Notes under the pieces: model-generated | The model's input: only the letters and a program-made list of their open reading frames with translations | The model's database searches: none | Told to the model about the DNA's origin: nothing | Translations under genes and position numbers: made by a program | NCBI RefSeq assembly: GCF_013133775.1 | Contig: NZ_JABGBO010000012.1 | Location: 19,676 to 83,675 of the forward strand | Direction of reading: 5' to 3' | Source of the DNA: Pelistega europaea | GTDB lineage: Bacteria; Pseudomonadota; Gammaproteobacteria; Burkholderiales; Burkholderiaceae_B | Length of the DNA stretch: 64,000 nucleotides | Shown here: positions 1-8,102 of the stretch, one piece after another | Position numbering within the stretch: the first letter of the stretch is position 1 | Layout of the letters: each line of letters begins with the position of its first letter

Positions 1-365
1 GGAAAAATTGATAGCACATAATCAATGGAGTCATGCAAGTGATGTCTTGCCTCTTTCTTGAAGGCACCAATCACTAAATTTTCTTGGACACTAAAATCAG
101 GGAAAAGTTGTCTTCCCTCTGGAATCATAGAAATTCCACTATTGACAATAGCTTTGGGAGTTAAGTTTGTGATGTCGTTTCCATCAAAGATAACATTTCC
201 ACTAGTGGCTGGGATAACGCCACAAATTGTTTTCAAAGTGGTTGTTTTGCCAGCTCCATTGGATCCAATAAGGGTGACTACTTCCCCTTGATTTACATCA
301 AAAGATAAGTCGTAAAGAATCTGACTTTTACCATATCCAGATGAGATTTTATTAACTTTAAGCAT
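1..365 (-). CDS. livF: Branched-chain amino acid-type ABC transporter ATPase (LivF family), 3' end outside window
   Basis: This is the N-terminal ~121 residues of an ATPase that drives a HAAT-family (hydrophobic amino acid/amide) importer at the inner membrane. The protein begins MLKVNKISSGYGKSQ and has a Walker A motif GSNGAGKTT, followed by the Q-loop region with MIPEGRQLFPDFSVQENL, which is the typical LivF form. The ABC signature and Walker B lie beyond the window edge. Its ATG (363-365) overlaps the end of the upstream livM-livG fusion by 8 nt, so the two are translationally coupled. Substrate cannot be told from sequence; HAAT systems carry amino acids, amides, urea or aromatic acids. 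Confidence 0.9.
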   Translation of the reverse strand, partial: MLKVNKISSGYGKSQILYDLSFDVNQGEVVTLIGSNGAGKTTTLKTICGVIPATSGNVIFDGNDITNLTPKAIVNSGISMIPEGRQLFPDFSVQENLVIGAFKKEARHHLHDSIDYVLSIF

Positions 366-2148
366 GTGTAAACTCCTTGCCTAGATATGCTTCAATTACC
401 TCGGGATTCTCGATGACTTCTTTAGGTTTTCCCGAAGTGAGGATTTTTCCTTCATTGATAACGATAATTCGATCTGATAGTGCCATAGTGGCTTGCATCA
501 TATGCTCAATTAATACAATGGTTACACCAGAGTTGCGAATGTTCTTAATCATTTTGATAGCTTTCTCAATATCAGTAGGATTAAGACCAGCCAATACTTC
601 ATCCAATAATAGAATATGCGGTTGAGTTGCCAAAGCTCTTGCTATTTCTAATCGCTTCATTCCTCCAATAGTGAGATTTTTGGCTTCGGTATAAATCAAG
701 TCTGATAATTCTGTTGTTTCTGCAATCTCAAGAGCAACGTGACGAGCTTCTTCTGGACTAGATGTATTTAAGAAAGCTCCAATCATGATGTTTTCTAAGA
801 CGCTTAATCCAGTAAATGGTTGGGTAATTTGGAAAGTTCTTCCTAGACCTGCTCTAGCAAATTCATATGGGGATTTGCAGTTAACCCATTCACCTTCTCT
901 ATTTTTAAATGTAATAGTACCTTCGTCGGGAATAATGAAACCTGATAATTGATTAAAGACGGTAGTTTTACCAGCACCATTAGGACCAATAATACCGAGA
1001 ATTTCATTTCTATAGACAGAGAAAGAGACATTATTGGTGGCTTGTAAACCGCCAAACCGTTTATGCAATTTTTCTGCTTTCAGAATGACTTCATCCGTAG
1101 GTAATTGTGGTTCAAAATGTTGATTGGTTTGCTGTATCTGTTGAGTATGGTGGTGGATTAAACGCCCAAAATTTGGGAGCTTTTCAACAAAAGATAACAC
1201 TCGATCTTTTAGTACACCCACAATTCCTCGAGGGACGGTAAGTACAACTATTACAAGAATAAGGCCATAGATTAAGCCGTGAACACCATTCCCTGATGCA
1301 CTTAACCATCCCCTTGCTAATTCAGCGATAGGAAGCACAATAAACGTTCCTACAATTGGTCCTGTTAATGTCCCAATGCCACCAATTAGGGTAAACATAG
1401 CTATCTGGATAGATAGTTGTAAAGAGAAGGCGGATTCTGGATCAATAAAAGTCAAATAAGTGATGTGAAATGAGCCAATTATACTTGTTAAAAATGCAGA
1501 AACTGTTGCTGCATATACTTGTACTCGAGCGGTGTTAATACCTACAGCTTTGGCGGCATCTTCTCTTTCCCTCACTGCAATGAGGTAGAATCCTAGACGA
1601 GATGTCCTGATAAGCCATGAAATCCATAATACAACTAAAAAAAGAGCGAATGCGATAAAGACATAATTCAGTTTGTCACGAAAGACAATCCACTCCCATC
1701 CTATGTTTAATGGGATACTGACGCCACTTGACCCTCCAGTAAACTCCTCTTCGTGAATGACAAGTAAGCGGACTACTTCCAAAATAGCAATAGAAGCAAG
1801 GGAGAAGAAAGGTCCTTTAAGTCGTAATGTGGGGTAACTGATAATGATTGCGATAACACCCGAAATAATAGCACCTATGCCCATTCCAATCCACGGAGAA
1901 ATCCCAAAGTTGATTGTCAAGAGTGATGCAGTGTATCCACCTATCCCATAATAAACTGCGTGACCTAATGATAGTTGTCCAGCGAAGCCTCCCACGATAT
2001 TCCAGGCCATCGCTAATGCAGCAAAAACAAATAGAGACGTAAATAGATTTGTAATAAAAGGTGAAGGGAACAATACCGGTATTGCTAACATCAAAAGAAA
2101 TGAGAGCAAACTAAGGTAATTTTTAGGATGCAGGAAATTTGGAATCAT
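358..2148 (-). CDS. Fused HAAT ABC transporter permease-ATPase (LivM-LivG fusion)
   Basis: One 596-residue protein joins a LivM-type permease (about residues 1-320, many hydrophobic segments, with the LivM-like stretch GQLSLGHAVYYGIGGY) to a LivG-type ATPase (from about residue 354). Between them is a polar His/Gln-rich linker of about 30 residues. The ATPase has Walker A GPNGAGKTT at about 388-396, a signature-like LTIGGMKRLEIARAL, and Walker B ILLLDE. The ATG at 2148 was chosen because AGGAG lies 7 nt upstream; an upstream in-frame ATG at 2178 would overlap livH and lacks such a site. Fused LivM-LivG proteins are known in Burkholderiales. It works with LivH, LivF and the binding protein encoded alongside. 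Confidence 0.92.
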   Translation of the reverse strand: MIPNFLHPKNYLSLLSFLLMLAIPVLFPSPFITNLFTSLFVFAALAMAWNIVGGFAGQLSLGHAVYYGIGGYTASLLTINFGISPWIGMGIGAIISGVIAIIISYPTLRLKGPFFSLASIAILEVVRLLVIHEEEFTGGSSGVSIPLNIGWEWIVFRDKLNYVFIAFALFLVVLWISWLIRTSRLGFYLIAVREREDAAKAVGINTARVQVYAATVSAFLTSIIGSFHITYLTFIDPESAFSLQLSIQIAMFTLIGGIGTLTGPIVGTFIVLPIAELARGWLSASGNGVHGLIYGLILVIVVLTVPRGIVGVLKDRVLSFVEKLPNFGRLIHHHTQQIQQTNQHFEPQLPTDEVILKAEKLHKRFGGLQATNNVSFSVYRNEILGIIGPNGAGKTTVFNQLSGFIIPDEGTITFKNREGEWVNCKSPYEFARAGLGRTFQITQPFTGLSVLENIMIGAFLNTSSPEEARHVALEIAETTELSDLIYTEAKNLTIGGMKRLEIARALATQPHILLLDEVLAGLNPTDIEKAIKMIKNIRNSGVTIVLIEHMMQATMALSDRIIVINEGKILTSGKPKEVIENPEVIEAYLGKEFTHA

Positions 2149-2161
2149 ATTGGTTCTCCTA

Positions 2162-3025
2162 TTATTTTTTATGTCCAAAAAGACCTGTTGGTTTTAATAC
2201 TAAGATGACAAGGAAAATGCCAAAATAGACAACCTCTTTTAGGTCTGGGGCTATGTAATAGCTGGAAAGCGTATCAATGATTCCAATAATTAATGAACCT
2301 AAAAAGGCTCCTTTAAGGCTACCTAGACCACCCAAGACAACAATGACAAAAGAAGTTAGAACAAAATAAGTTCCTAGAGTAGGAAAAACAGGGTAAAGAG
2401 GCGATAAAAAACCGGCTGCTATACCAACAAACGATGCACCTAATCCAAAAGCAATAACATAGACTTTTTTTACATCAATTCCCATAAGAGAGGCGGCGTA
2501 TCTATGTTGTGAAACAGCACGTAAAGCTCTACCTAAGAATGTGCTGTGTAGGAATATATGTAATGCTACTGCTAATATTAGTGCAACAATAAAGGTAATA
2601 ACTTGACCTTGTACAATTGAAAATGGGCCAATAGATAAAATAGCTGCACTTGTTTCTGAATAAGTTTGATATAAATCCGCTCCGAAAATCACCAGAGCAA
2701 GATTTAGTAAAACAGTAGACAAGCCTACTGTTGCAAAAATCTGTATATGCTCATCTGCATCTAATAGTGGCTGAATGATAACTTTTTGTGTTAGTGCCCC
2801 CACAGCGAACAATATAATGGCGGCAGGAATTGCACTGGCATAGGGATGAACATTAAATTGCGTTGATATTAAATAAATAATATACATGGCCAACATGAGA
2901 AATTCGCCATGTGCAAAGTTGACTACTCTCACAGTGCCAAATATTAAAGTTAATCCTAGGCTGATAATGGCATAAGCTCCACCTAATAGAATGCCATTAA
3001 TGAGTAGCTGTAAAAATATCTCCAT
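2162..3025 (-). CDS. livH: HAAT ABC transporter permease, LivH family
   Basis: This 287-residue integral membrane protein is the second permease subunit of the importer. It starts MEIFLQLLINGILLGGAYAI and contains the LivH-like segment TLIFGTVRVVNFAHGEFLM and several hydrophobic helices. The ATG at 3025 follows AAAGGAG at good spacing; an in-frame ATG 36 nt further upstream would fall in the hairpin at 3046-3077 and is disfavoured. It ends 13 nt before the livM-livG fusion begins, so the genes form one operon running from the binding protein to livF. Confidence 0.93.
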   Translation of the reverse strand: MEIFLQLLINGILLGGAYAIISLGLTLIFGTVRVVNFAHGEFLMLAMYIIYLISTQFNVHPYASAIPAAIILFAVGALTQKVIIQPLLDADEHIQIFATVGLSTVLLNLALVIFGADLYQTYSETSAAILSIGPFSIVQGQVITFIVALILAVALHIFLHSTFLGRALRAVSQHRYAASLMGIDVKKVYVIAFGLGASFVGIAAGFLSPLYPVFPTLGTYFVLTSFVIVVLGGLGSLKGAFLGSLIIGIIDTLSSYYIAPDLKEVVYFGIFLVILVLKPTGLFGHKK

Positions 3026-3045
3026 GGATACTCCTTTAAAAGTAG

Positions 3046-3077
3046 TCGTATTACTTGTCACTAGACAAGTAATACGA
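3046..3077. promoter_or_regulatory. Intergenic hairpin between binding-protein gene and livH
   Basis: A perfect 14-bp inverted repeat (arms 3046-3059 and 3064-3077, 4-nt loop) sits in the 70-nt gap between the solute-binding protein gene and livH. Read on the minus strand it is followed by ACTACTTTT, a poor U-tract. It is therefore more likely a partial attenuator or an mRNA 3'-end stabiliser than a full terminator. In ABC importer operons such an element often lets the binding protein be made in excess over the membrane subunits; that role here is inference. Confidence 0.6.
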
Positions 3078-3095
3078 TCTCTTTAATCATCTGAG

Positions 3096-4307
3096 TTATT
3101 TTTTGTAGATTCCTTCTTTCTGAGCGAATTTTTCGGGGTAAATAGTGACTAACTCATTGTTCTGCCACTGCATGACATAGAATTCAGAACTAACGTTTTG
3201 ACCATCTTCGCCAAAGCCAAATCCCCAACCATTCGCACTAGTTGCAGGCTCTTTTTTGTAGTTAAGAACTGCCTCACGAATTTTGTCTTTATCAGTTGAT
3301 TGAGCTTTTTCAATAATATCAAAGAAAGCTAGAGCTCCAACATAATTCGCTAAACTGTGTCCTGATTGTGGTTTCGATTTATATTTTTGCTCGTAAGCTG
3401 TAAGAAAATCGTTAAGTCCTGGGGCAAAATCAGGTTTGATAGAAGGTTGAGGGAAATCTAAATCAAATACCCCTTCAATATCACTTCCTACTGCGGTTGC
3501 CGTGTCTTTCAAGGAGTAGCCACCGCCAGCACCGATTGTAATCAGTGGTTTGAAGTTAGCAGCTTTGGCTTGTCTAAAGTACAAAACAGAGTCATTTTGG
3601 TAAGATGTCTGTAAAACGACGTTGACTTTACTGCCTTTTAATCTGAGAATCAATGAGGATAAGTCCACTGTTTTTGCTGAATAAGGTAAGACTTGGACCA
3701 CATTGTAACCAAGCTCTTTCGCTTTTGTTTTTTCTGCTGCGGCGACTTCTGTTCCATAGGGGCCGTCTTCATGGATGATGCCAATTTTAATGTCATCCTT
3801 TTTTAGCCCCATTTTAGGAGCAATGAGTGTGTCCAATGTATCCACGACAGACTGTCCATAAAGCGTTGCGTTTGGATTACTTCTGAACAGATATTTGTAT
3901 CCCCTATTAGTAATTTTATGTGCGACAGCTCCTAGTTCAAAATAAGGTACACCTGCTAGCTCAGTAACAGGGGTGGCTGCGTATGAAATCCCAGAAGCAT
4001 AGCTTCCAAATACTGCAACAACATTATCAGACACTAAGCGTTTAGCTTCGCTCACGGCTTGAGTGGGATTAACTGCATCTGCCGCAACAATGTCAATTCT
4101 TTTGCCTAAAAGTCCACCTTTTTTATTAAGCATTTCAACGGCTAAATCAAGACCACGGGAACTTTCTTGTCCGAGCAAGGCTAAAGCACCACTTTGTGGG
4201 TATAAAGAGCCAATTTTAATGGTGTCGGTAGCATGGGCAAGTGTAGATAAAGTTGTTAATGCTACTGAGATGCCGCAGCATGTTAATAAATGTTTGAAGA
4301 TTGTCAT
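3096..4307 (-). CDS. HAAT ABC transporter periplasmic substrate-binding protein
   Basis: This is a 403-residue exported binding protein of the LivJ/LivK (Peripla_BP_6) type. A signal peptide of about 26 residues ends LSTLAHA, and the mature part begins TDTIKIGSLYPQSGALALLGQE, the usual start of this family. GGAGA lies upstream of the ATG. It is the first gene of the liv-type operon, directly behind a 50-bp palindrome and beside a GntR regulator, so expression is probably controlled there. The length (about 400) is closer to the long HAAT binding proteins for aromatic acids or amides than to E. coli LivJ (about 367); substrate is not assignable from sequence alone. Confidence 0.92.
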   Translation of the reverse strand: MTIFKHLLTCCGISVALTTLSTLAHATDTIKIGSLYPQSGALALLGQESSRGLDLAVEMLNKKGGLLGKRIDIVAADAVNPTQAVSEAKRLVSDNVVAVFGSYASGISYAATPVTELAGVPYFELGAVAHKITNRGYKYLFRSNPNATLYGQSVVDTLDTLIAPKMGLKKDDIKIGIIHEDGPYGTEVAAAEKTKAKELGYNVVQVLPYSAKTVDLSSLILRLKGSKVNVVLQTSYQNDSVLYFRQAKAANFKPLITIGAGGGYSLKDTATAVGSDIEGVFDLDFPQPSIKPDFAPGLNDFLTAYEQKYKSKPQSGHSLANYVGALAFFDIIEKAQSTDKDKIREAVLNYKKEPATSANGWGFGFGEDGQNVSSEFYVMQWQNNELVTIYPEKFAQKEGIYKK

Positions 4308-4328
4308 GTGCTGTCTCCGTATTAAAAC

Positions 4329-4378
4329 GATTATAGGGTATTAAAATATGATATATCATATTTTAATACCCTATAATC
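4329..4378. promoter_or_regulatory. Perfect 50-bp palindrome, probable operator of the GntR regulator
   Basis: Bases 4329-4378 form an uninterrupted perfect palindrome centred between 4353 and 4354, with the core ATGATATATCAT (4348-4359) and outer arms GATTATAGGG/CCCTATAATC. It lies between the binding-protein gene (start 4307) and the end of gntR (4451). A TATAAT hexamer occurs at each outer end because of the symmetry. Near-copies of the core occur at 5164-5177 and 5246-5260 in front of gntR and the aroE-like gene. A GntR/FCD dimer binding such AT-rich dyads is consistent with the family; the assignment is inference. As RNA it would also make a long AU-rich hairpin. Confidence 0.7.
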
Positions 4379-4450
4379 TAAATGGTTGAACACAATTTGA
4401 ATATTCGTGCTAACCCTTATATGTTATCTGTATCTGATTTATGAGGAAAA

Positions 4451-5137
4451 TTAGGATTGTTCTTTTTCCATGAGCCACTGAATCATGTAATGCCCGCCCC
4501 ACATTAAGTCTTCCTGAATAGCCAGTTTTGCCACTTCAGGTTGTTTATTTCTCAAGGCTTCTAACACTATTCGATGTCGATGGGTTTTATGCAAGTCATT
4601 GTCTTTTTGGGCAGCAAGTTTGACATGGAAAATCTTGATTGTAGGGCCACACAATACCCAGAAAGGTTCAACAGTTGCTTTTAATGTGGTCAATTTGCTT
4701 GCATCCATGAGAGCAAAGTGAAACTCTCTATTTAAAGCAGAGGTCTTTGTAGGGTCAGTAAATGCAAATTTCTCGAGTTCATCCTGGATGGTAGATAGGC
4801 GCTTGATATCTTCGTCAGTAGCATTTTCCGCAGCAGCGGCGGCAGCAGCTCCTTCTAAATGAAAGCGAATAAGCTGGATTTCTTTAAGTTTTTGAGATGT
4901 CAGGACAGGAACATGGATTGCCGTGGCTGTTTTTAGTTCTAGACTTTGTTCGCTGACTAGCCTGAATATGGCTTCACGTACGGGGGTTATTGAGACTCCC
5001 ATAGCTTGAGCTATTTCACTAATAACAAGCCTCTCTCCCGGTTGATAGTCTCCAGACATCAATGCATTCTTCATGTTGTTGTAGACTTTGATGGATAGGC
5101 TTTCTTTTTGAATTGGATTAAATTTTAATTCTGGCAT
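4451..5137 (-). CDS. GntR-family transcriptional regulator (FCD type)
   Basis: This is a 228-residue one-component regulator. The N-terminal winged helix-turn-helix (about 14-75) shows the GntR signature: GDYQPGERLVISEIAQAMGV followed by SITPVREAIFRL. The C-terminal helical part (about 85-215), with RFHLEGAAAAAAAENATDED and later H-containing segments, fits an FCD ligand domain, which usually binds a carboxylate and often a metal. It lies between the divergent halves of the cluster. The operator-like sites around 4348, 5166 and 5246 fit autoregulation and control of both the transporter and the oxidoreductase genes. The inducer is unknown and may be the transported compound. Confidence 0.93.
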   Translation of the reverse strand: MPELKFNPIQKESLSIKVYNNMKNALMSGDYQPGERLVISEIAQAMGVSITPVREAIFRLVSEQSLELKTATAIHVPVLTSQKLKEIQLIRFHLEGAAAAAAAENATDEDIKRLSTIQDELEKFAFTDPTKTSALNREFHFALMDASKLTTLKATVEPFWVLCGPTIKIFHVKLAAQKDNDLHKTHRHRIVLEALRNKQPEVAKLAIQEDLMWGGHYMIQWLMEKEQS

Positions 5138-5163
5138 TATTATTTACTCAGGGACTAAGTTAA

Positions 5164-5177
5164 ATATGATATGTCAT
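5164..5177. promoter_or_regulatory. GntR operator-like site upstream of gntR
   Basis: The sequence ATATGATATGTCAT matches the core of the 4329-4378 palindrome with one changed base in the dyad ATGATATATCAT. It lies 27 nt upstream of the gntR ATG, where binding would repress or autoregulate the gene. Confidence 0.5.
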
Positions 5178-5245
5178 CATGATATAACAAAGGTTACCAT
5201 AACGAGTGTGGTATGTCTCAAAAAAGCTACATATAAATAAAATAC

Positions 5246-5260
5246 ATCATATATGATATA
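5246..5260. promoter_or_regulatory. GntR operator-like site upstream of the aroE-like/GMC operon
   Basis: ATCATATATGATATA contains the 10-mer ATATGATATA (5251-5260) that is identical to bases 4346-4355 of the large palindrome, plus a 12-bp dyad ATCATATATGAT (5246-5257). It lies about 40 nt upstream of the ATG at 5301. Confidence 0.5.
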
Positions 5261-5300
5261 CTTTTATGAAATTAGTAGTATATCAATAGAGGAGACATCT

Positions 5301-6104
5301 ATGAAAGAAATTACAGGACATACCAAAGTATTTTTTATTATTGCAGACCCAATTCATCATGTGCAGACGCCACAAATGCTTAATAGGGTGTTTGCAAAAC
5401 ATCAGTTTGATGGGGTGGTTGTTCCTCTTCATATTCCCAAACAGTCTTTGGCAGATGCTATGAAATTCTTCAAAGGTCTTAAGAATTTTGGGGGGTGTGT
5501 AGTCACTGTACCTCATAAGATGGATGTATTGCAGTATTGTGAGCGTTTGACGAAAGAGGCTTCAATGATGGGAGCGGCTAATGTATTTAGGAAACATGAA
5601 GATGGCTCTTTAGAGGCACATATGTTAGACGGAGAAGGATTTATTCGAGGACTTAAGGGGCATAATCATTCTGTAAAAAATAAGTCTGTATACCTTGCAG
5701 GGGCGGGGGGAGCGGCGAATGCACTGGCTTTTGCTTTGCTTAATGAGGGTGTTGCTAAGCTAACAATAGGCAATAGAACTCAGCAAAAAGCGGAAGATTT
5801 AAGAGACAAATTATTGATGGTTAATTCATCTTTTGATATTCATATTGGCACTGGCAATGTTTCTGGACATGATGTGGTAGTCAATGCAACCTCTTTAGGT
5901 TTAAAGGACGGGGATGCGTTACCTCTTGATGTTGATACGTTAGATACAAGTCAGCTGGTGTGTGAAATTATTATGCAGCCAAAGGAAACAGCATTATTAA
6001 AAGCAGCGCTACAAAAAGGGTGCCAAATACATTACGGAACACCTATGCTAGAAGGGCAAGTTGAGTTAATGGCTGAGTTTTTTGGAGCATCAAAAGATGA
6101 ATAA
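5301..6104 (+). CDS. Shikimate dehydrogenase-like NAD(P)-dependent oxidoreductase (AroE family, atypical substrate site)
   Basis: This 267-residue protein has the two-domain AroE fold. It keeps the catalytic lysine in VTVPHK (K73), the catalytic aspartate in MLDGEG (D110), the Asn of GAANVF (N94), the nucleotide loop GAGGAA (134-139), NRT, and the late MLEGQ glutamine. The two serines that bind the shikimate carboxylate (usual SxS before P) are replaced by V-Q-T (21-23), and the Thr before the catalytic Asp is Leu. So it probably acts on another cyclic or polyol substrate and not in aromatic biosynthesis. The ATG at 5301 follows GAGGAGACATCT; an upstream in-frame ATG at 5253 overlaps the operator-like site. 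It overlaps the GMC gene by 8 nt. Confidence 0.85.
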   Translation: MKEITGHTKVFFIIADPIHHVQTPQMLNRVFAKHQFDGVVVPLHIPKQSLADAMKFFKGLKNFGGCVVTVPHKMDVLQYCERLTKEASMMGAANVFRKHEDGSLEAHMLDGEGFIRGLKGHNHSVKNKSVYLAGAGGAANALAFALLNEGVAKLTIGNRTQQKAEDLRDKLLMVNSSFDIHIGTGNVSGHDVVVNATSLGLKDGDALPLDVDTLDTSQLVCEIIMQPKETALLKAALQKGCQIHYGTPMLEGQVELMAEFFGASKDE

Positions 6105-7698
6105 TGAATTTGATTTTGTCATTGTTGGAGGAGGTACTGCTGGATGTATTCTAGCTAATAGATTAACAGAAAATACAGGTGTGCAGGTCATGATGCTAGA
6201 GGCAGGAACTCAACAACATTCGCCTCTTATTAGTATTCCGGCAGGGTTTAGTAAGTTGATGACAATGCCTAAATACAATTGGCTTTTTCATACTCAAAAA
6301 GAAAGTCATCTCTATAACCGTGAAATTGCCGTTCCCCGAGGCAAGGGACTGGGTGGGTCTTCGCTAATTAATGGGATGATATATGTCAGGGGAATTAAGC
6401 AGGACTATGACTCTTGGAAAGAGTTAGGTGTTCAGGGGTGGGATTTTGAGGCAGTCCAACCTTATTTTAAACGGATTGAAAATTTCCCTGGAGGCGGAAA
6501 AGAAAGAGGCCATGCTGGTCCAATGCATATTACTCGAGTAACAGAGAATCCTCCAATCGCTAATGCTTTCATCAAGGCATTTCAGGAATATGGAGTATCG
6601 TTTAATGAGGATTACAATGCTGGAGAGCAAGAAGGTGTCGGGTATTACCAAGTTCTGCAGCATGAGGGCAAGCGCTGGAGTGTTGTGGATGGTTACATAA
6701 AACCTATTTTGCATAGGAAGAACTTGAAAATCTGTGATAATGCCTTTGTCAAGAAAGTAATTTTTAATGGTAAAAGATGTATTGGCGTGGTTTACCAAAA
6801 AGAGGGGCAAGAGTTTGTGGTGCAAGCACGAAAAGAGGTCATCTTAAGTGCAGGAACTATTCAAAGTGCTCAGCTCTTAGAGGTGTCAGGCGTTGGTAAC
6901 CCTGAAATTCTAAATCAACTAGGGGTTTCAATAGTGCATGCTAATAACAATGTCGGAGAAAACTATATTGATCATTTTGCTACACGAATGAACTGGAGAA
7001 TTAATGGTTTTGAAACATTAAATGAATCTTCTAGAGGGGCAAAGTTACTTTGTAATATCGCCAAGTACTATATATCTAAAAAGGGCATATTGACTTTTGG
7101 GACGGGACTTATCCATGGATTCGTTAAATCTACTCCAGATCAGGAAGTTGCTGACATACAATATTTTGTTATTCATGCAAGTTATGCAAATGCAGCAGAC
7201 CGAAAATTAGATACTCAACCTGGTATGACATTTGGCGTTTCTCAACTACGTCCAGAATCAGCGGGATTTATTCATAGTCAATCCCCTGATATGACTGTCC
7301 CTCCCAAAATTTCTCCTAACATGTTGACAGCAGAAATTGATCAAAGGGTTTTGGTTAATGGAATGAAAATAGCTAGACAGATAGTGAATACTCCCAGCTT
7401 TAAACCACATCTTATAGAAGAAATGAGCCCAGGTATTGCAGTGGATAGTGATGAAAAGTGGCTAGATTTTGCTAAACGAAATGGTCAAACCATCTATCAT
7501 CCAATAGGAACGTGTAGGATGGGAGCGAATGAAGATATGGCTGTTGTAGATTCGGAGCTTAAAGTAATGGGAGTGACAGGGTTGCGTATAATAGATGCTT
7601 CTGTTATTCCTAAGATGATTTCAGGTAATATTCAGGCTGCTGTCATGATGGTAGCAGAGAAAGGAAGTGATATTATCCGCAAGGAATATGGATTGTAA
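6097..7698 (+). CDS. GMC-family FAD-dependent alcohol/polyol oxidoreductase
   Basis: This 533-residue flavoprotein has the N-terminal FAD dinucleotide motif FVIVGGGTAGC, GMC signature 1 (PRGKGLGGSSLINGMIYVRG), signature 2 (GTIQSAQLLEVSGVG) and the catalytic C-terminal HPIGTCRMG followed by the DASVIP strand. Family members (choline, alcohol, sugar or aryl-alcohol dehydrogenases) oxidise hydroxyl groups to carbonyls. No signal peptide is seen, so it is cytoplasmic. ATG 6097 follows GGAG and overlaps the end of the aroE-like gene, so the two are co-translated. With the neighbouring importer it suggests uptake and oxidation of a hydroxylated compound; the substrate is unknown. Confidence 0.92.
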   Translation: MNNEFDFVIVGGGTAGCILANRLTENTGVQVMMLEAGTQQHSPLISIPAGFSKLMTMPKYNWLFHTQKESHLYNREIAVPRGKGLGGSSLINGMIYVRGIKQDYDSWKELGVQGWDFEAVQPYFKRIENFPGGGKERGHAGPMHITRVTENPPIANAFIKAFQEYGVSFNEDYNAGEQEGVGYYQVLQHEGKRWSVVDGYIKPILHRKNLKICDNAFVKKVIFNGKRCIGVVYQKEGQEFVVQARKEVILSAGTIQSAQLLEVSGVGNPEILNQLGVSIVHANNNVGENYIDHFATRMNWRINGFETLNESSRGAKLLCNIAKYYISKKGILTFGTGLIHGFVKSTPDQEVADIQYFVIHASYANAADRKLDTQPGMTFGVSQLRPESAGFIHSQSPDMTVPPKISPNMLTAEIDQRVLVNGMKIARQIVNTPSFKPHLIEEMSPGIAVDSDEKWLDFAKRNGQTIYHPIGTCRMGANEDMAVVDSELKVMGVTGLRIIDASVIPKMISGNIQAAVMMVAEKGSDIIRKEYGL

Positions 7699-8102
7699 TT
7701 TATAATCAAACAAAGATTAGAAGTTGCCTAGAAGTGTCAATTTCTTGCTCTCTATTGTCAACGTTGATTGCTCATCCATGGTCTGTTTATTCAACCATAA
7801 AGTAGTATAGAATGCATTTAATGGCGTATTGAAGAGTTAAATCTTTTTCTCATATTATAGGAGAAGTAAGATAACATTGTATAACAATGCATTGTATTGG
7901 ATATTGTTACATCAGCCTTTGTTGCTTGTAGTGCGGAGCCTTGGGCTAGTAATCATATTGGTACGATTCTTTATTGTTTAATAGAGTGCTGGCATTTTGG
8001 GGGGCAGCTATGTTAGTTTTGATATCAATGTAAGCATTATAGGCTTTGTTTGAGTCTGCAAAGGATGGCAGTGGCTGGGTATGAACATGAAAGAGGTCTG
8101 GG
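7699..8102 (+). other. 404-nt intergenic region, no gene seen
   Basis: AT-rich sequence between the GMC gene and the small Excalibur-domain gene. I see no convincing coding frame, RNA gene or strong terminator hairpin. It probably holds the end of the GMC transcript and the promoter of the small gene. Confidence 0.4.
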
